Positions 38,463 through 47,663 of a stretch of 64,000 bases of DNA are shown here, one piece after another. The position numbers and the translations under genes are program-made. This DNA is from Bog-756 sp036513075 (lineage in GTDB: Bacteria; Actinomycetota; Acidimicrobiia; Acidimicrobiales; RAAP-2). The notes below the pieces were generated by a model. It worked only from the letters and a program-made list of their open reading frames with translations, did no database searches and had not been told where the DNA came from. How positions within the stretch are numbered: position 1 is the first letter of the stretch; every line of letters begins with the position of its first letter. The stretch lies in contig DATBZS010000084.1 of the NCBI GenBank assembly GCA_036513075.1, positions 21,014 through 85,013 on the forward strand, given 5' to 3'.

Positions 38463-38867
38463 GTGGATACATCTGAGTACGCATCTCAGCCCCACGACGG
38501 CCTTGCTGCCGGCATCCGCGCCTACCGCCACCGGCACGGAATGACCCAACGCGAGCTGGCTGACCAGCTCGGTGTCACCCAGCAGTCGGTCGCCCGCTGG
38601 GAGCAGGGCTCGCCCCCGAGCCGACACATGGTCCGCACGCTCGAGGTCCTGGTCGACGAGCCGGATACGGGCGACCGGTCCGCCGCCGTGGCCGACATCA
38701 TCGGCATCCGCCCACCTGCGCCGACCCTGGTCCGTCCACGCGGTCTCAACGAGGCCCGCAAGGCCTACGTGCAGGGCTGCCTCAAGCTCCTCGAGCGCGG
38801 GGAGCGCCTTCCCAACAAGGTGCTCCTGCTGCTCGCTGACGAGCTGGGCTGGTCCGACGACGACTGA
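38463..38867 (+). CDS. XRE-family helix-turn-helix protein
   Basis: 134 residues. The N-terminal Cro/CI-type domain reads GIRAYRHRHGMTQRELADQLGVTQQSVARWEQGSPPSRHMVRTL. A C-terminal helical domain (GLNEARKAYVQGCLKLLERGERLPNKVLLLLADELGW) may oligomerise or bind a ligand. No toxin gene is adjacent in a standard antitoxin arrangement, although a hydrophobic micro-ORF lies upstream. The start could be TTG 38460 or GTG 38463; neither has a Shine-Dalgarno, suggesting a leaderless message. Confidence 0.82.
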   Translation: MDTSEYASQPHDGLAAGIRAYRHRHGMTQRELADQLGVTQQSVARWEQGSPPSRHMVRTLEVLVDEPDTGDRSAAVADIIGIRPPAPTLVRPRGLNEARKAYVQGCLKLLERGERLPNKVLLLLADELGWSDDD

Positions 38868-39048
38868 GCCGTCGCAGCCTCCAAAGGGAAGACCTGTCGT
38901 CGACAACCAAACGAGTTTCCTGTTGCCGTCGCGCCGGTGGGCGAATGGCCGCAGATGCGCGGCGGCCACGGGTCCTGGGTGCTTCTGACCGCGACGCCCC
39001 ATGAGCGTCTCCCACCTTCCGCTGGGCCACGGCGTAACATCCGGACCC

Positions 39049-39609
39049 ATGGACCTCGCATCCGAAACGTCCCCTCTCTCGGAGGTCGTCCATCGGGAAC
39101 TGCTGGTCTCCAAGAGCTCCGCCGTCAGCGCCACCGGGGCCCTCCGGACTGAGCTCATCGACGGTGTCGTCTTCCGCCCCACCCGTCCCGTCCCTCATGA
39201 CGACGGCACCCTTGCCGAGATCGCCCGCGTCGACTGGGACGAGATCACCGACCCGATCGTCCACACCCACCTCACCACCACCGAGCCCGGACGGGTACGG
39301 GGTTGGGGTCTCCACCAGGGCAGCACCGACCGGTTGTTCGTCGTGAAGGGACTGGTCTCGATCGTGGTGTACGACGGACGGGTGGGGTCGAGAACCTTCG
39401 GCGCCGTCAACGAGGTGAAGGTCTCGGAGCGCAACCCGGGCCTCCTCATCGTTCCTCCCAACCTGTACCACGGGTGGAAGGTGATCGGCACCGAAGAGGC
39501 TTTCATCATCAACATGCCCACCTCGCCTTACTCCTACGAGAACCCTGACGCGCTCGACCTCCCCTACGAATCGGAGCTGGCCCCGACCGTGGTGCCGTGG
39601 CGCTGGTAG
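39049..39609 (+). CDS. dTDP-4-dehydrorhamnose 3,5-epimerase-like cupin
   Basis: 186 residues with RmlC-type cupin features: DGTLAEIARVDW, GRVRGWGLHQGSTDRLFVVKG, a beta-barrel core, then LLIVPPNLYHGWKV and SPYSYENPDALDLP near the end. RmlC acts on dTDP-sugars in rhamnose synthesis; this member diverges around the active-site His/Tyr, so a related sugar epimerisation or binding role is possible. It overlaps the next gene, a glycosyltransferase, by 13 bases, which supports a role in a surface glycan. ATG 39049 is chosen. A TAACAT hexamer lies eight bases upstream. Confidence 0.8.
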   Translation: MDLASETSPLSEVVHRELLVSKSSAVSATGALRTELIDGVVFRPTRPVPHDDGTLAEIARVDWDEITDPIVHTHLTTTEPGRVRGWGLHQGSTDRLFVVKGLVSIVVYDGRVGSRTFGAVNEVKVSERNPGLLIVPPNLYHGWKVIGTEEAFIINMPTSPYSYENPDALDLPYESELAPTVVPWRW

Positions 39610-40676
39610 GAGACGCTTCGTGGCTGGTCGTCATACCCACCCACGACCACCCCTCGACCATCGCCCACGCGGCGGCCAGCGTCTTCGACCAGGGAGTACA
39701 GGACTTCCGACTCGTCATCATCGGAGACGGTGTAGGTGACGACACCCGGGACGTCGTCGCCGACCTCTGCCGTGGGGACCGGCGCGTCTCCTTTGTCGAC
39801 TGCCCTAAGGCACCTGGCCGCAACGAGTCGGCCCGCCACGCCGTCGTGTCGGCTTCCGAGGCCCCGCTGATCACCTACCTGGGGGACGACGACCTGTTCC
39901 TGCATCATCACCTCGAGTCCATGCAGGACCTGCTCGCCGACCACGACTTCGCCCACCCGGCTCCCGTGTTCGTCCAGCCATCGGGCGAGCTGTTTGCCAT
40001 GCCGACCGACCTTGCCGACCCCCGGTGCGTGCGGTGGCACCTCCACCCCGGTCACAACGCGGTCAGCCTGACGGGCGCGGCACACACCGGCGACCTCTAC
40101 CGTCGCCTTCCGTTCGGATGGCGTCCAGCTCCACAAGGGCGGTGGAGTGACCACTACATGTTGGAGCAGATCTTGTCCGTGGAGGGCGTCAGGCTGGCGA
40201 CTTCCCCCTGGGCAACCACGGTGAAGCTCTCCGCCGATAAGCGGGTCGGGGTCGAAGCCGTCGATCGGGCCCAGGAGATCCGATCGTGGAGCGGGCGCAT
40301 CAACAGTGCGGGGTTCCGCGAGTGGTGGGACGCCGAGGTGACCGATGCCGTCCATCAGGCCGCCATCGACCAGTTGATGCGGGCCAGCGAGCTGTTCGAC
40401 GAGCTCGCCGACCTCCGCGACAGACTCGCTGCGGAGGTTCCAATTGATTCTGGTGAATCGGCGAGATCGTCCACGGAGGATCGGCGGTACCGGCTCCGTG
40501 TCGATCACGAATTCGAGGTTCTGCGGAGCCAACACTCAACCTTGATCGCCGACCACGCCCGGGTGATACAGGCGATGGACCGCATCACCGGAACCCGGAC
40601 GTGGCGCCTGCGGAACCGCCTCATCGGAAGCCGACGCGTCGACCCCATGGTTGCCGGGCGGTCGGGCACATCCTGA
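39597..40676 (+). CDS. Glycosyltransferase family 2 protein
   Basis: 359 residues. The GT-A fold begins WLVVIPTHDHPSTIAHAAASV. GDGVGDDTRDVV and the metal-binding DxD in TYLGDDDLFLHHHLE follow. The C-terminal third is helical, with coiled-coil character. It transfers a sugar from a nucleotide donor to an unknown acceptor and has no membrane helix. The GTG start lies inside the end of the epimerase-like gene, so the two are translated together. Likely part of a small glycan-decoration pair. Confidence 0.85.
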   Translation: MALVGDASWLVVIPTHDHPSTIAHAAASVFDQGVQDFRLVIIGDGVGDDTRDVVADLCRGDRRVSFVDCPKAPGRNESARHAVVSASEAPLITYLGDDDLFLHHHLESMQDLLADHDFAHPAPVFVQPSGELFAMPTDLADPRCVRWHLHPGHNAVSLTGAAHTGDLYRRLPFGWRPAPQGRWSDHYMLEQILSVEGVRLATSPWATTVKLSADKRVGVEAVDRAQEIRSWSGRINSAGFREWWDAEVTDAVHQAAIDQLMRASELFDELADLRDRLAAEVPIDSGESARSSTEDRRYRLRVDHEFEVLRSQHSTLIADHARVIQAMDRITGTRTWRLRNRLIGSRRVDPMVAGRSGTS

Positions 40677-40795
40677 CCGTCCCGAGCTGACCATATGCGG
40701 TAGACGGGCCGAAGCGGCTCAGTCCGGCACCGTCAACGTCGACTCCCGCCCACGTGGGCCGGAGACGCCCACCAGGTCGCCAGATCGTCTCTCCG

Positions 40796-41716
40796 CTACC
40801 GGACCGGTGGCGGAGTGCCCTCGGCGCTGGCCGCCAGCGTCGGGTCCCATGCGCACACCACACACGCGTGCCGGAATACCGAACTGGCGAACGCCATCGC
40901 TGCAGCGTGCGGGTCGTCCAGACCCCGGATGTCGTCCCAGGGGAGGATGAACTCCCCCAACGTGGCGTCCCACCGGGCCGCCGGGGGGGCCAACGCCGCC
41001 TCGCTGAACCCCTCGGGCGCCGGGTGCGCATAGGCATAGAAGGCCGCCTTGGGGTACCGGGCGTCACCCGGCCACCAACCGACAGCCACCTCCTGGGCGT
41101 CCATGGCGTTGCGCATGATGAAGTCGTCCGACGGCGGCTCGGCCGGCTTTCCCGAAAAGAGGTTGGTGGCCAGGTCGAACGAGCCCCACCAGGCGTTGAC
41201 CGGGGTGGAGCGCCCCCGATACGGAGCACGGAATTCGGCCAACACCAGGGCGGCCTGGGTGGCCGCCTCGAAATACGCAGCGGCCCGGTCGACGTCGTAG
41301 CGGGCGTGGACCTCGTCGACGTCGAGGGGCACGTCCCAGGGCACTTCCTGCGGGGTCGGGTCGATCCTGACCGGGCCGCATAGGCTTCCCACTGCGCCGA
41401 GCACGTCCCGGGCGACGGCACCGACCGACCGGTGGGGCGTCAGGGCGATCCGGGCCGCACGTCCGTCGCTGTGCTCAACAACCGCCTCATGTGACCGGAG
41501 GTCGAGGACCACCACGACCACACCTGAGCCGTCTGGCGCAGGCAGGGGATTCGTCTCCCAGCCGCGGGCGGTGAGTCGGAGTGCGGCGTGCTGCAGTTCG
41601 GGCTCGGGAGGGGCCAACGCCACTGCGAGCTTGCCGAGGATCTGGGTGTGGGCGTGCAGTGTGTCGCACGTCTCGTTCCAGTCCTCGTACGACACGGCCG
41701 GCCAGGGTGACGACAT
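40796..41716 (-). CDS. DUF5996 family protein
   Basis: 306 residues. WPAVSYEDWNETCDTLHAHTQILGKLAVAL at the start and the central FNxxWGSFDLA-like segment (NAWWGSFDLATNLFSG) are the recognisable DUF5996 pattern. Later blocks EVAVGWWPGDARYPKAAFYAYAHPAPEGF and LGEFILPWDDIR also fit. The family is common in actinobacteria and has no known function; repeated Trp/Asp/His residues suggest an enzyme. A TAGGCT hexamer lies seven bases before the ATG. It is convergent with the glycosyltransferase. Confidence 0.85.
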   Translation of the reverse strand: MSSPWPAVSYEDWNETCDTLHAHTQILGKLAVALAPPEPELQHAALRLTARGWETNPLPAPDGSGVVVVVLDLRSHEAVVEHSDGRAARIALTPHRSVGAVARDVLGAVGSLCGPVRIDPTPQEVPWDVPLDVDEVHARYDVDRAAAYFEAATQAALVLAEFRAPYRGRSTPVNAWWGSFDLATNLFSGKPAEPPSDDFIMRNAMDAQEVAVGWWPGDARYPKAAFYAYAHPAPEGFSEAALAPPAARWDATLGEFILPWDDIRGLDDPHAAAMAFASSVFRHACVVCAWDPTLAASAEGTPPPVR

Positions 41717-41755
41717 GCCGTTGAGCCTATCGACGGCGACCCGTCGGGGCGCTGG

Positions 41756-42838
41756 CTACCCGATCTGTTCGATCACGATCGAGGAGCTCACCGGGTCGTT
41801 CCCTCCGGCCAGCGGCGTAATGGTCAACGCGGTCGATGCGCCCGCCGGGTTCTGGACCGAGAGCAACGTATTCACGACGGTGGTCTGGACCAACGTCGTC
41901 TCCACGATCTGGGTCGTGGTGGTTCCCCGTCCGACCACGGTGTAGGGCAGCTCCAATGGGCCGCCGCCGGAGTCGATGCTCACGACGAGCTGACCTGACT
42001 CGGTAACCGGAACCTGGAAGTACACCTGATAGGTGCCGATGTTCGACAGGTTGAACTGACTGGGCGAGGCACGGACGATCGACCCGTCTGACGGGCCGTT
42101 CTGGGGGAACTGCACGTTGGTCCCGACCGCCACTGTCGCGGCGTTGTCCGGAGGTGCCAAACCGAAGAACTCGGCGAAGTGCATCACGCCATTGAGACCG
42201 GGAGCACCGGTGGCGCCGGTCGTACCCGGTGTTCCGGGGTCACCCTGGATGCCGGGAGGGCCGGTTGTTCCGGGAATCCCCTGGATCCCTTGGATTCCCA
42301 TGAGACCCGGGAGTCCGGGTATTCCTGGTATCCCCGGTGCACCCGTCGTACCGGTCAGGCCCTGGATCCCCTGGATGCCGGGGGAACCCGCCGGGCCCTG
42401 CGGGCCGGGTGTCCCGTGGCCCGGCACGGAGGTCATCCCCACCACGGTCCCGGTCGAACTGGTGCCGAGGGCATTGCCGCTGTACGTGGCGTCACCGAAG
42501 GCGAACACACCTCCGTCCTTGGCCACCAGCCAGTACCCCAGGCCGTCACTTGTCGACACGATCCCGACGATCGGCTGGTTCAGGTGAGCGGGCGCGGATC
42601 CGTAGTTGGCGGCGCCGCCGAAGGAGGTGACAGCTCCGGCGGCGTCGACGATCCAGTAGCCACCGGCCGGGCTACTGACGCTCGTCTTGAGCGAGGTCAA
42701 CGACACGTGCAGCACCCCGTCGGGCTGCCCGGTCTGACCCGGGAGAATGCCGAGCACGAGGGTGGACGCGCCTACCAGGGCGGCCAAAGCTACGGCGGCC
42801 ATTCGTGCCTTACCGGGTCGTGCTGCCGACGACGTCAT
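41756..42838 (-). CDS. Secreted collagen-like protein with BclA-type C-terminal domain
   Basis: 360 residues. A signal peptide (to about 33) is followed by two YWLV/FAFG repeats (58-135) shared with two other proteins in the window. Then come 25 uninterrupted Gly-X-Y triplets (142-216; for example GIPGIPGLPGLM) and a C-terminal jelly-roll-like domain (219-360) with VVGRGTTTTQIVETT, SVQNPAGASTALTITP and VSSSIVIEQIG. The last domain matches the Bacillus exosporium protein BclA C-terminal type, which trimerises. The protein should form a trimeric surface stalk. It is unlikely to be related to spores in this background. Confidence 0.85.
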   Translation of the reverse strand: MTSSAARPGKARMAAVALAALVGASTLVLGILPGQTGQPDGVLHVSLTSLKTSVSSPAGGYWIVDAAGAVTSFGGAANYGSAPAHLNQPIVGIVSTSDGLGYWLVAKDGGVFAFGDATYSGNALGTSSTGTVVGMTSVPGHGTPGPQGPAGSPGIQGIQGLTGTTGAPGIPGIPGLPGLMGIQGIQGIPGTTGPPGIQGDPGTPGTTGATGAPGLNGVMHFAEFFGLAPPDNAATVAVGTNVQFPQNGPSDGSIVRASPSQFNLSNIGTYQVYFQVPVTESGQLVVSIDSGGGPLELPYTVVGRGTTTTQIVETTLVQTTVVNTLLSVQNPAGASTALTITPLAGGNDPVSSSIVIEQIG

Positions 42839-42923
42839 GGGATATCTCCGTTCCGGATGGGAACATGCTCTCCGCTCCGCCGACCATTGTGGACCTATAT
42901 TTCCGGAATGTCACGCGTAAGTG

Positions 42924-44261
42924 TCAGTCGACGTCTCCTTGTCCCTGGCCGTCATTGTCATCCCCACCGTTCGGATCCGGTCGGGAGGGGCGGAGTTCCA
43001 GTCCCGGCCGTGTCCGGAAGGGTGCGGTCGTCGCATGCTCGGGTCGATGGTCCCGAATCGTCCGGGCGTGTGCGCCATACCGGGCGGCCAGCGGACCGGC
43101 CGACAGCCCGTGGGCGAGCACGCTGAACGTGACGGTCACCACCACCGCGGCGAGCACCTGGTTGCCGGCCGATTTGTCCAGCGCGTCGAAGGCGATCAGT
43201 CCGAAGACGATCGACGCCAGACCTCGGGGTCCGAACCATCCGACCAGTCCGACGGTGAACCGGTCGAGACCAGTGCCGGCCAGCGATACCGCCACCGGCA
43301 CCATGCGCACCACGGTGAGGGCGAGAATGGCGAAGGCGACGTCCCGCCAGGTGGCGGCCTCGAAACCCGGCACCACCATGACGGCGCCGAACACCAGCCA
43401 GACAGTCAGGGCGAGGAGACTCCCGGCCTCTTCGCCGAAGGCGACGATCTCCTCCAGGCCGTCGCGGACCAGGCTGCCGAATGCCATACCGGTAATGAAG
43501 GCGGCCACGAATCCGTTTCCCTCGAGATGGAGGGCGAGGCTGTAGGTCAGGAGGGCCAGGCCCAGGGCGGCCAACGGTCGGAACCCCGGGGCGCTCCACC
43601 CCCTGGCCATCGTCCATGCCGCCAACCAGCCCCCCACGAGACCGATGCCGGCACCCACCCCGGCCCCGACCAACAGCTCCCGCACGGCGTGTCCCACATC
43701 GGAGACGTGGGCCGTCTCGGTGGTGACGGCACCGGCCAGGAAGAGGTTGACGAACGGCGTTGCTATGCCGTCGTTGAGGCCGCTCTCTACGTTCAGGAGG
43801 CGCCGTATCCGGTCAGGGATGCGCCGGTCCTCCATGATGGTGGCGCCGAGCGCGGCATCGGTGGGCGCCACAATCGCCCCGACCGAGGCCGCCACCCAGA
43901 TGTCGACGCCGGGCAGCACACCGAACGCCACTGCGGTACCGACGCCGATGGTGAGGGGTAGGCCGATGGCCAGGAGACGGACCGGGAGTCCGAGGTCTCG
44001 GCGCAGCTGGTGGAGGTTGACCCGGGAGGCGTCGGTGAACAGCACCAGGGCCAACGTCACTTCGGCCAGGGACAGGGTGGTCGAGGAGTGGGGGTTCAAC
44101 TCGATCAGGTGGACCGGCCCGTGGGTCACCACCAGTCCCAGGATCACGAACGCAAGGGGGGCGCTGATCGACCACCGTTCGAGCCGGCCGGAGACCAGCG
44201 ACCAGGCCACCACGCAGGCGGACACCACCACCAGGGTGAGCGTGTCCAGACCGTGCTCCAC
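42924..44261 (-). CDS. CPA1-type sodium/proton antiporter
   Basis: 445 residues with about twelve membrane helices. The conserved ion-binding region GAIVAPTDAALGATIM (the ND/TD motif of CPA1 antiporters) and LLNVESGLNDGIATPFV, with its essential Asp, are present. Later WFGPRGLASIVFGLIAF is typical of NhaP-type proteins. It exports Na+ or K+ for H+ and is likely involved in pH and salt homeostasis. GTG 44261 is chosen because GGGAGGAG lies at the right distance. A longer frame starts with TTG at 44387 and adds about 42 charged residues with no ribosome-binding site. Confidence 0.9.
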   Translation of the reverse strand: MEHGLDTLTLVVVSACVVAWSLVSGRLERWSISAPLAFVILGLVVTHGPVHLIELNPHSSTTLSLAEVTLALVLFTDASRVNLHQLRRDLGLPVRLLAIGLPLTIGVGTAVAFGVLPGVDIWVAASVGAIVAPTDAALGATIMEDRRIPDRIRRLLNVESGLNDGIATPFVNLFLAGAVTTETAHVSDVGHAVRELLVGAGVGAGIGLVGGWLAAWTMARGWSAPGFRPLAALGLALLTYSLALHLEGNGFVAAFITGMAFGSLVRDGLEEIVAFGEEAGSLLALTVWLVFGAVMVVPGFEAATWRDVAFAILALTVVRMVPVAVSLAGTGLDRFTVGLVGWFGPRGLASIVFGLIAFDALDKSAGNQVLAAVVVTVTFSVLAHGLSAGPLAARYGAHARTIRDHRPEHATTAPFRTRPGLELRPSRPDPNGGDDNDGQGQGDVD

Positions 44262-44395
44262 CGGGTGCTCCTCCCTGTCCGACCCCGCCGGCTCGTCGTC
44301 GGGACCCGTGACCCCGAGGATCTCATTGCCCGACCCCGAGTCTGCCTGCTCGACCAGAGTCCGGGGTGTACCCGTACCCGTCGTCAAGCCTCCGA

Positions 44396-46069
44396 TCAGC
44401 CGGGCGAGCCTCCGAGTGCCATGCCGATGATCGGTTTGGCCAGCGCGATCGACCCGGTCGAGCCTTCGAAGACGGCGCCGGCGCCGAATGTGAAGATGCC
44501 ACCGTCGGCGGCCACCAGGTAGTAGCCGTCACCGCCGGGAGCCGCGGCCATGCCCACGATGGGCTGGTTGAGATGCACGTTGCCCGTCGAGCCGTAGAAG
44601 GGGGCGCCGAAACTGAAGATGCCGCCGTCGGCGGCCACCAGCCAGTAGCCCCCGGTCGACGGGTCGACGGCCATGCCCACGATGGGCTGGTTGAGGGGCC
44701 TGCCGCCCATCGACCCCTGGAACGACGCCCCCGGTCCGTAGCTGAAGACGCCGCCGTCGGCGGCGTCCAGGTAGTAGCCGTCGCCATTGGGTGTCGCCGC
44801 CATCCCGACGACGGGACTGTTCAGGGCCAGCGATCCCGCCGAACCGTAGAACGCGGCCGTCGAGCCGTAGGAGAAGACGCCGCCGTCGGAGGCGGCCAAC
44901 CAGCATCCACCCCCGCCAGGCACCGCGGCCATGCCGACCACCGGGCGGTTGGGCGTCGGGATCGTTCCACTACACGAGGCATGGCTGCCGAAGGGGAGCG
45001 CCGTGCCCGTGGTGGTGGCCACCTGGTACCCCTGGCCGCCCGGTGCCGCCGAGAAGGCACCGATGGGTTGGGACTGCCCGGCGCCCGACCCGAAGAATGG
45101 CGAGTCGAACGCGAAGATGCCGCCGTCGGAGGCGGCCAGCCAGTAGCCGTCGTAGTTCGGATCGTGCTGGGTGATCGGCACGTACACCGGGGGAACCGAC
45201 GTGCCGTACTGGGGCAGCCGGGAAAAGGCGCACTGGCCGGTGCCGTAGCCGCCTACCTCGTTCCCTGCCTGGCCGGCGTCGCCGAACTGGAGCGCCGGAA
45301 AGTCGTTCAGGCAGATCATGTTCCCGCGCACCTCGTTCCTCAGGATCTCGATCGAGTCGAAGTCCATGAAGGTGAGGTCCGAGAATGTGGCGCTTCCACC
45401 GATCGTGTCGCGTAGTGCGCCGAACCAGCACGATGTCAGGCCGGTGAACCACAGATTGCCCTGGATCGTCGAATCCTCGATGTCCGAGTAGACGGAGCCG
45501 CCGTTGCCCGGGATGTTGTAGAAGACATTGGCGCCGGCCGGGTTCGCGCACGTCTGGCCACCCCCGCCCCCGGCCGACTGGAAGTCGCCGCCGATGGTCG
45601 TCAGGTGGAGGATGACGCCGAGCGGGTCGGCGGCGGTCAGGTTCCCGCCGATGGTCGTGACGGACGACAGGGTCGGCGTCGACGGATCGGGATCGTCCAG
45701 GCAATTGAAGTGGGTCGGTTCACAGCCCAGGATGAGCGCCGCTCCGGTGGCTGCCGTCAGGTCACCACCGATGGCCAGGCCGGAGCGGGTGCCCGGCGCG
45801 CTGTTGGCCCGCCCGTAGGCAGTGACCAATGCGGCACCGGCTTCGACGGTCACGTTCCCGGTCACGACCACCTGGCCGGCGCTGATGTCGCACACCCCGG
45901 TCACATCCAGCGATCCGTAGGTGCCGGCGACCAGTGCGTGGGGTGCAGCGACCGTTCCCCCACAGTTCGCCGGCGAGGCTGCAGCGGCCGGCAAGGTCGG
46001 CCCGCTCAAGGTCACGACCACGGTCATGAGCAGGAGGATGGCCCCGAGGGCGGAAGCAAGGCGTCGCAC
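44396..46069 (-). CDS. Secreted beta-helix protein with YWLV/DGGIFAFG repeats
   Basis: 557 residues. A signal peptide (ALGAILLLMTVVVTLSG, cut near PAAAAS) is followed by a beta-helix region (about 35-290) of short repeats such as TTIGGNLTA and TTIGGDFQS. The C-terminal half has about six repeats with cores GYWLAASDGGIFAF, GCWLAASDGGVFSYG, GYYLDAADGGVFSYG, GYWLVAADGGIFSFG and GYYLVAADGGIFTFG. It therefore shares its C-terminal module with the proteins at 5748 and 41756. GTG at 46069 starts the signal peptide. Probably an adhesin or matrix protein; the ligand is unknown. Confidence 0.84.
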   Translation of the reverse strand: MRRLASALGAILLLMTVVVTLSGPTLPAAAASPANCGGTVAAPHALVAGTYGSLDVTGVCDISAGQVVVTGNVTVEAGAALVTAYGRANSAPGTRSGLAIGGDLTAATGAALILGCEPTHFNCLDDPDPSTPTLSSVTTIGGNLTAADPLGVILHLTTIGGDFQSAGGGGGQTCANPAGANVFYNIPGNGGSVYSDIEDSTIQGNLWFTGLTSCWFGALRDTIGGSATFSDLTFMDFDSIEILRNEVRGNMICLNDFPALQFGDAGQAGNEVGGYGTGQCAFSRLPQYGTSVPPVYVPITQHDPNYDGYWLAASDGGIFAFDSPFFGSGAGQSQPIGAFSAAPGGQGYQVATTTGTALPFGSHASCSGTIPTPNRPVVGMAAVPGGGGCWLAASDGGVFSYGSTAAFYGSAGSLALNSPVVGMAATPNGDGYYLDAADGGVFSYGPGASFQGSMGGRPLNQPIVGMAVDPSTGGYWLVAADGGIFSFGAPFYGSTGNVHLNQPIVGMAAAPGGDGYYLVAADGGIFTFGAGAVFEGSTGSIALAKPIIGMALGGSPG

Positions 46070-46139
46070 GGATGCACAAATTAGGCGGGATGGCGGCCCG
46101 GCACAGGATGGGCCCGCTTCGCCACCCGGCCGGGTTGTC

Positions 46140-46145
46140 TACCCT
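46140..46145 (+). promoter_or_regulatory. Candidate -10 box of the amidase gene
   Basis: TACCCT, six bases, ATG at 46152. Leaderless geometry; no Shine-Dalgarno. Confidence 0.35.
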
Positions 46146-46151
46146 GCGTGG

Positions 46152-47627
46152 ATGGCGACCGATCCCCACCCCGTCTCGGCCGAGATCGGCTACCTCGGTG
46201 TCGCTGATCTCCTCGGCCGGATGGAGGCCGGGACCTTGACCAGCGTGGGCCTAATCGACACGCTGCTCGGGCGGATCGCCGTGGTCGACGACCCCGACGG
46301 CATGGTCGGGGTCGGTGCCATCGCCGCCCTGGTCGACGACGCTCGTGCCGTGGCCGCCGAGCGCGATGCCGAGCGGTCCCGGGGCGAACTCCGCGGGCCG
46401 CTCCATGGCGTGCCGGTCGTGGTCAAGGACAACATCGAGGTGACGGGGCTGCCCGGTGTCGCCGGCTCCACCTCACTCGTCGGTCGGCCGGCCACCGATG
46501 CTCCTCTGGTCACCCGGCTGCGCGACGCCGGAGCCGTCGTGCTCGGGAGCACCAACCTGTCCGAATGGGCCAACATCCGCTCCGGGCGCTCGACGAGCGG
46601 ATGGTCGGCCACCGGTGGGCTGGTCGGAAACCCCTGGGCACTCGACCGCAGTGCCGGTGGCTCGTCGTCGGGATCGGGGGCCGCAGTGGCGGCCGGGCTG
46701 ACCCCGTTGGCCATCGGCACCGAGACGGACGGCTCCATCGTCTGCCCGGCCTCGGTCAATGGGGTGGTGGGACTCAAGCCGACCGTCGGGGCGGTGCCGA
46801 CCGGCGGCATCGTTCCCATCAGCACCAGCCAGGACAGTCCCGGTCCGTTGGGGCGCACCGTGGCCGACGTGGCCCTACTGTTCGCCGTCCTGTCCGGCCA
46901 GGAGCCGGTGGCGGCCGGCGAACGCTCCCCCCGGCTTGTCCACGCCACCTCGTGGCGCACCGACCACCCACCGACCGACCGGCTGGTCGAGGCCTTCGTC
47001 GATGCCCTCCGCGAATCGGGAACGCCCGTTGAGCCTCGCGACGTCGCCACTCCTGGGCCCGATGTGGTCAACGACGAGTTCGTGGTGCTCCTGTCGGAAC
47101 TGGTGGACGACCTCGGTGCCTACCTGGCCGCCCGGCCGGGCGAGGGGGTGCACTCCCTGGCTGACGTGGTGGCCCACGAGGAGGAGTACGCCGAGCTCGA
47201 GCTACCGTGGTTCGGCCATGAACTGTTTCTCCAGGCCCTGGCAACCGCCGGCCGGTCCGGCGAGGGCTACCCCGGTGCCCGGTCACGCAACCTCGAATGG
47301 GCGGTGACCACCTGCCTCGAGCCCGCACTCGTTGGGGCCGACGTGCTCCTCGCCCCCGCCTACGGACCGTCGTGGAAGAGCGACCTCGTGGTCGGAGGGC
47401 ATGCCGGGGCGGTGTCGAGCTGGGTGACGACACCGGCCGCCATCGCCGGGTGGCCCATCATGAGCGTGCCCGTCGGCATGGTCCACGGGCTCCCGGTCGG
47501 CCTGGCCCTGATCGCCCGCCCGGGTGAGGAGTGGACGCTGTTGTCGGCGGCCGCCACGGTCGAGGCGGTGGTCAGCGCCACCGACCCCTTGCCCCGCCCG
47601 TCGTGGCGGCGACCCGAACGAGGATGA
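46152..47627 (+). CDS. Amidase signature family protein
   Basis: 491 residues. The Ser-cisSer-Lys triad is recognisable: Lys in PVVVKDNIEVTG, cis-Ser in the glycine/serine stretch AGGSSSGSGAAVAAG, and the nucleophile Ser in TETDGSIVCPAS followed by GVVGLKPTVG. Members hydrolyse varied amides; some are GatA subunits of tRNA amidotransferase, but no gatB or gatC lies nearby and the sequence looks like a stand-alone amidase. Substrate unknown. ATG 46152 follows a -10-like box; the longer frame is antisense to the beta-helix gene. Confidence 0.92.
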   Translation: MATDPHPVSAEIGYLGVADLLGRMEAGTLTSVGLIDTLLGRIAVVDDPDGMVGVGAIAALVDDARAVAAERDAERSRGELRGPLHGVPVVVKDNIEVTGLPGVAGSTSLVGRPATDAPLVTRLRDAGAVVLGSTNLSEWANIRSGRSTSGWSATGGLVGNPWALDRSAGGSSSGSGAAVAAGLTPLAIGTETDGSIVCPASVNGVVGLKPTVGAVPTGGIVPISTSQDSPGPLGRTVADVALLFAVLSGQEPVAAGERSPRLVHATSWRTDHPPTDRLVEAFVDALRESGTPVEPRDVATPGPDVVNDEFVVLLSELVDDLGAYLAARPGEGVHSLADVVAHEEEYAELELPWFGHELFLQALATAGRSGEGYPGARSRNLEWAVTTCLEPALVGADVLLAPAYGPSWKSDLVVGGHAGAVSSWVTTPAAIAGWPIMSVPVGMVHGLPVGLALIARPGEEWTLLSAAATVEAVVSATDPLPRPSWRRPERG

Positions 47628-47663
47628 GGCGCGGGCGTCACACCCCGCTACCAGCACTCGCGG

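Noticed and set aside
42142..42420. A DNA tandem repeat or CRISPR-like array
   Set aside because: The periodicity is nine bases and comes from Gly-X-Y codons of the collagen-like protein; there are no spacers.
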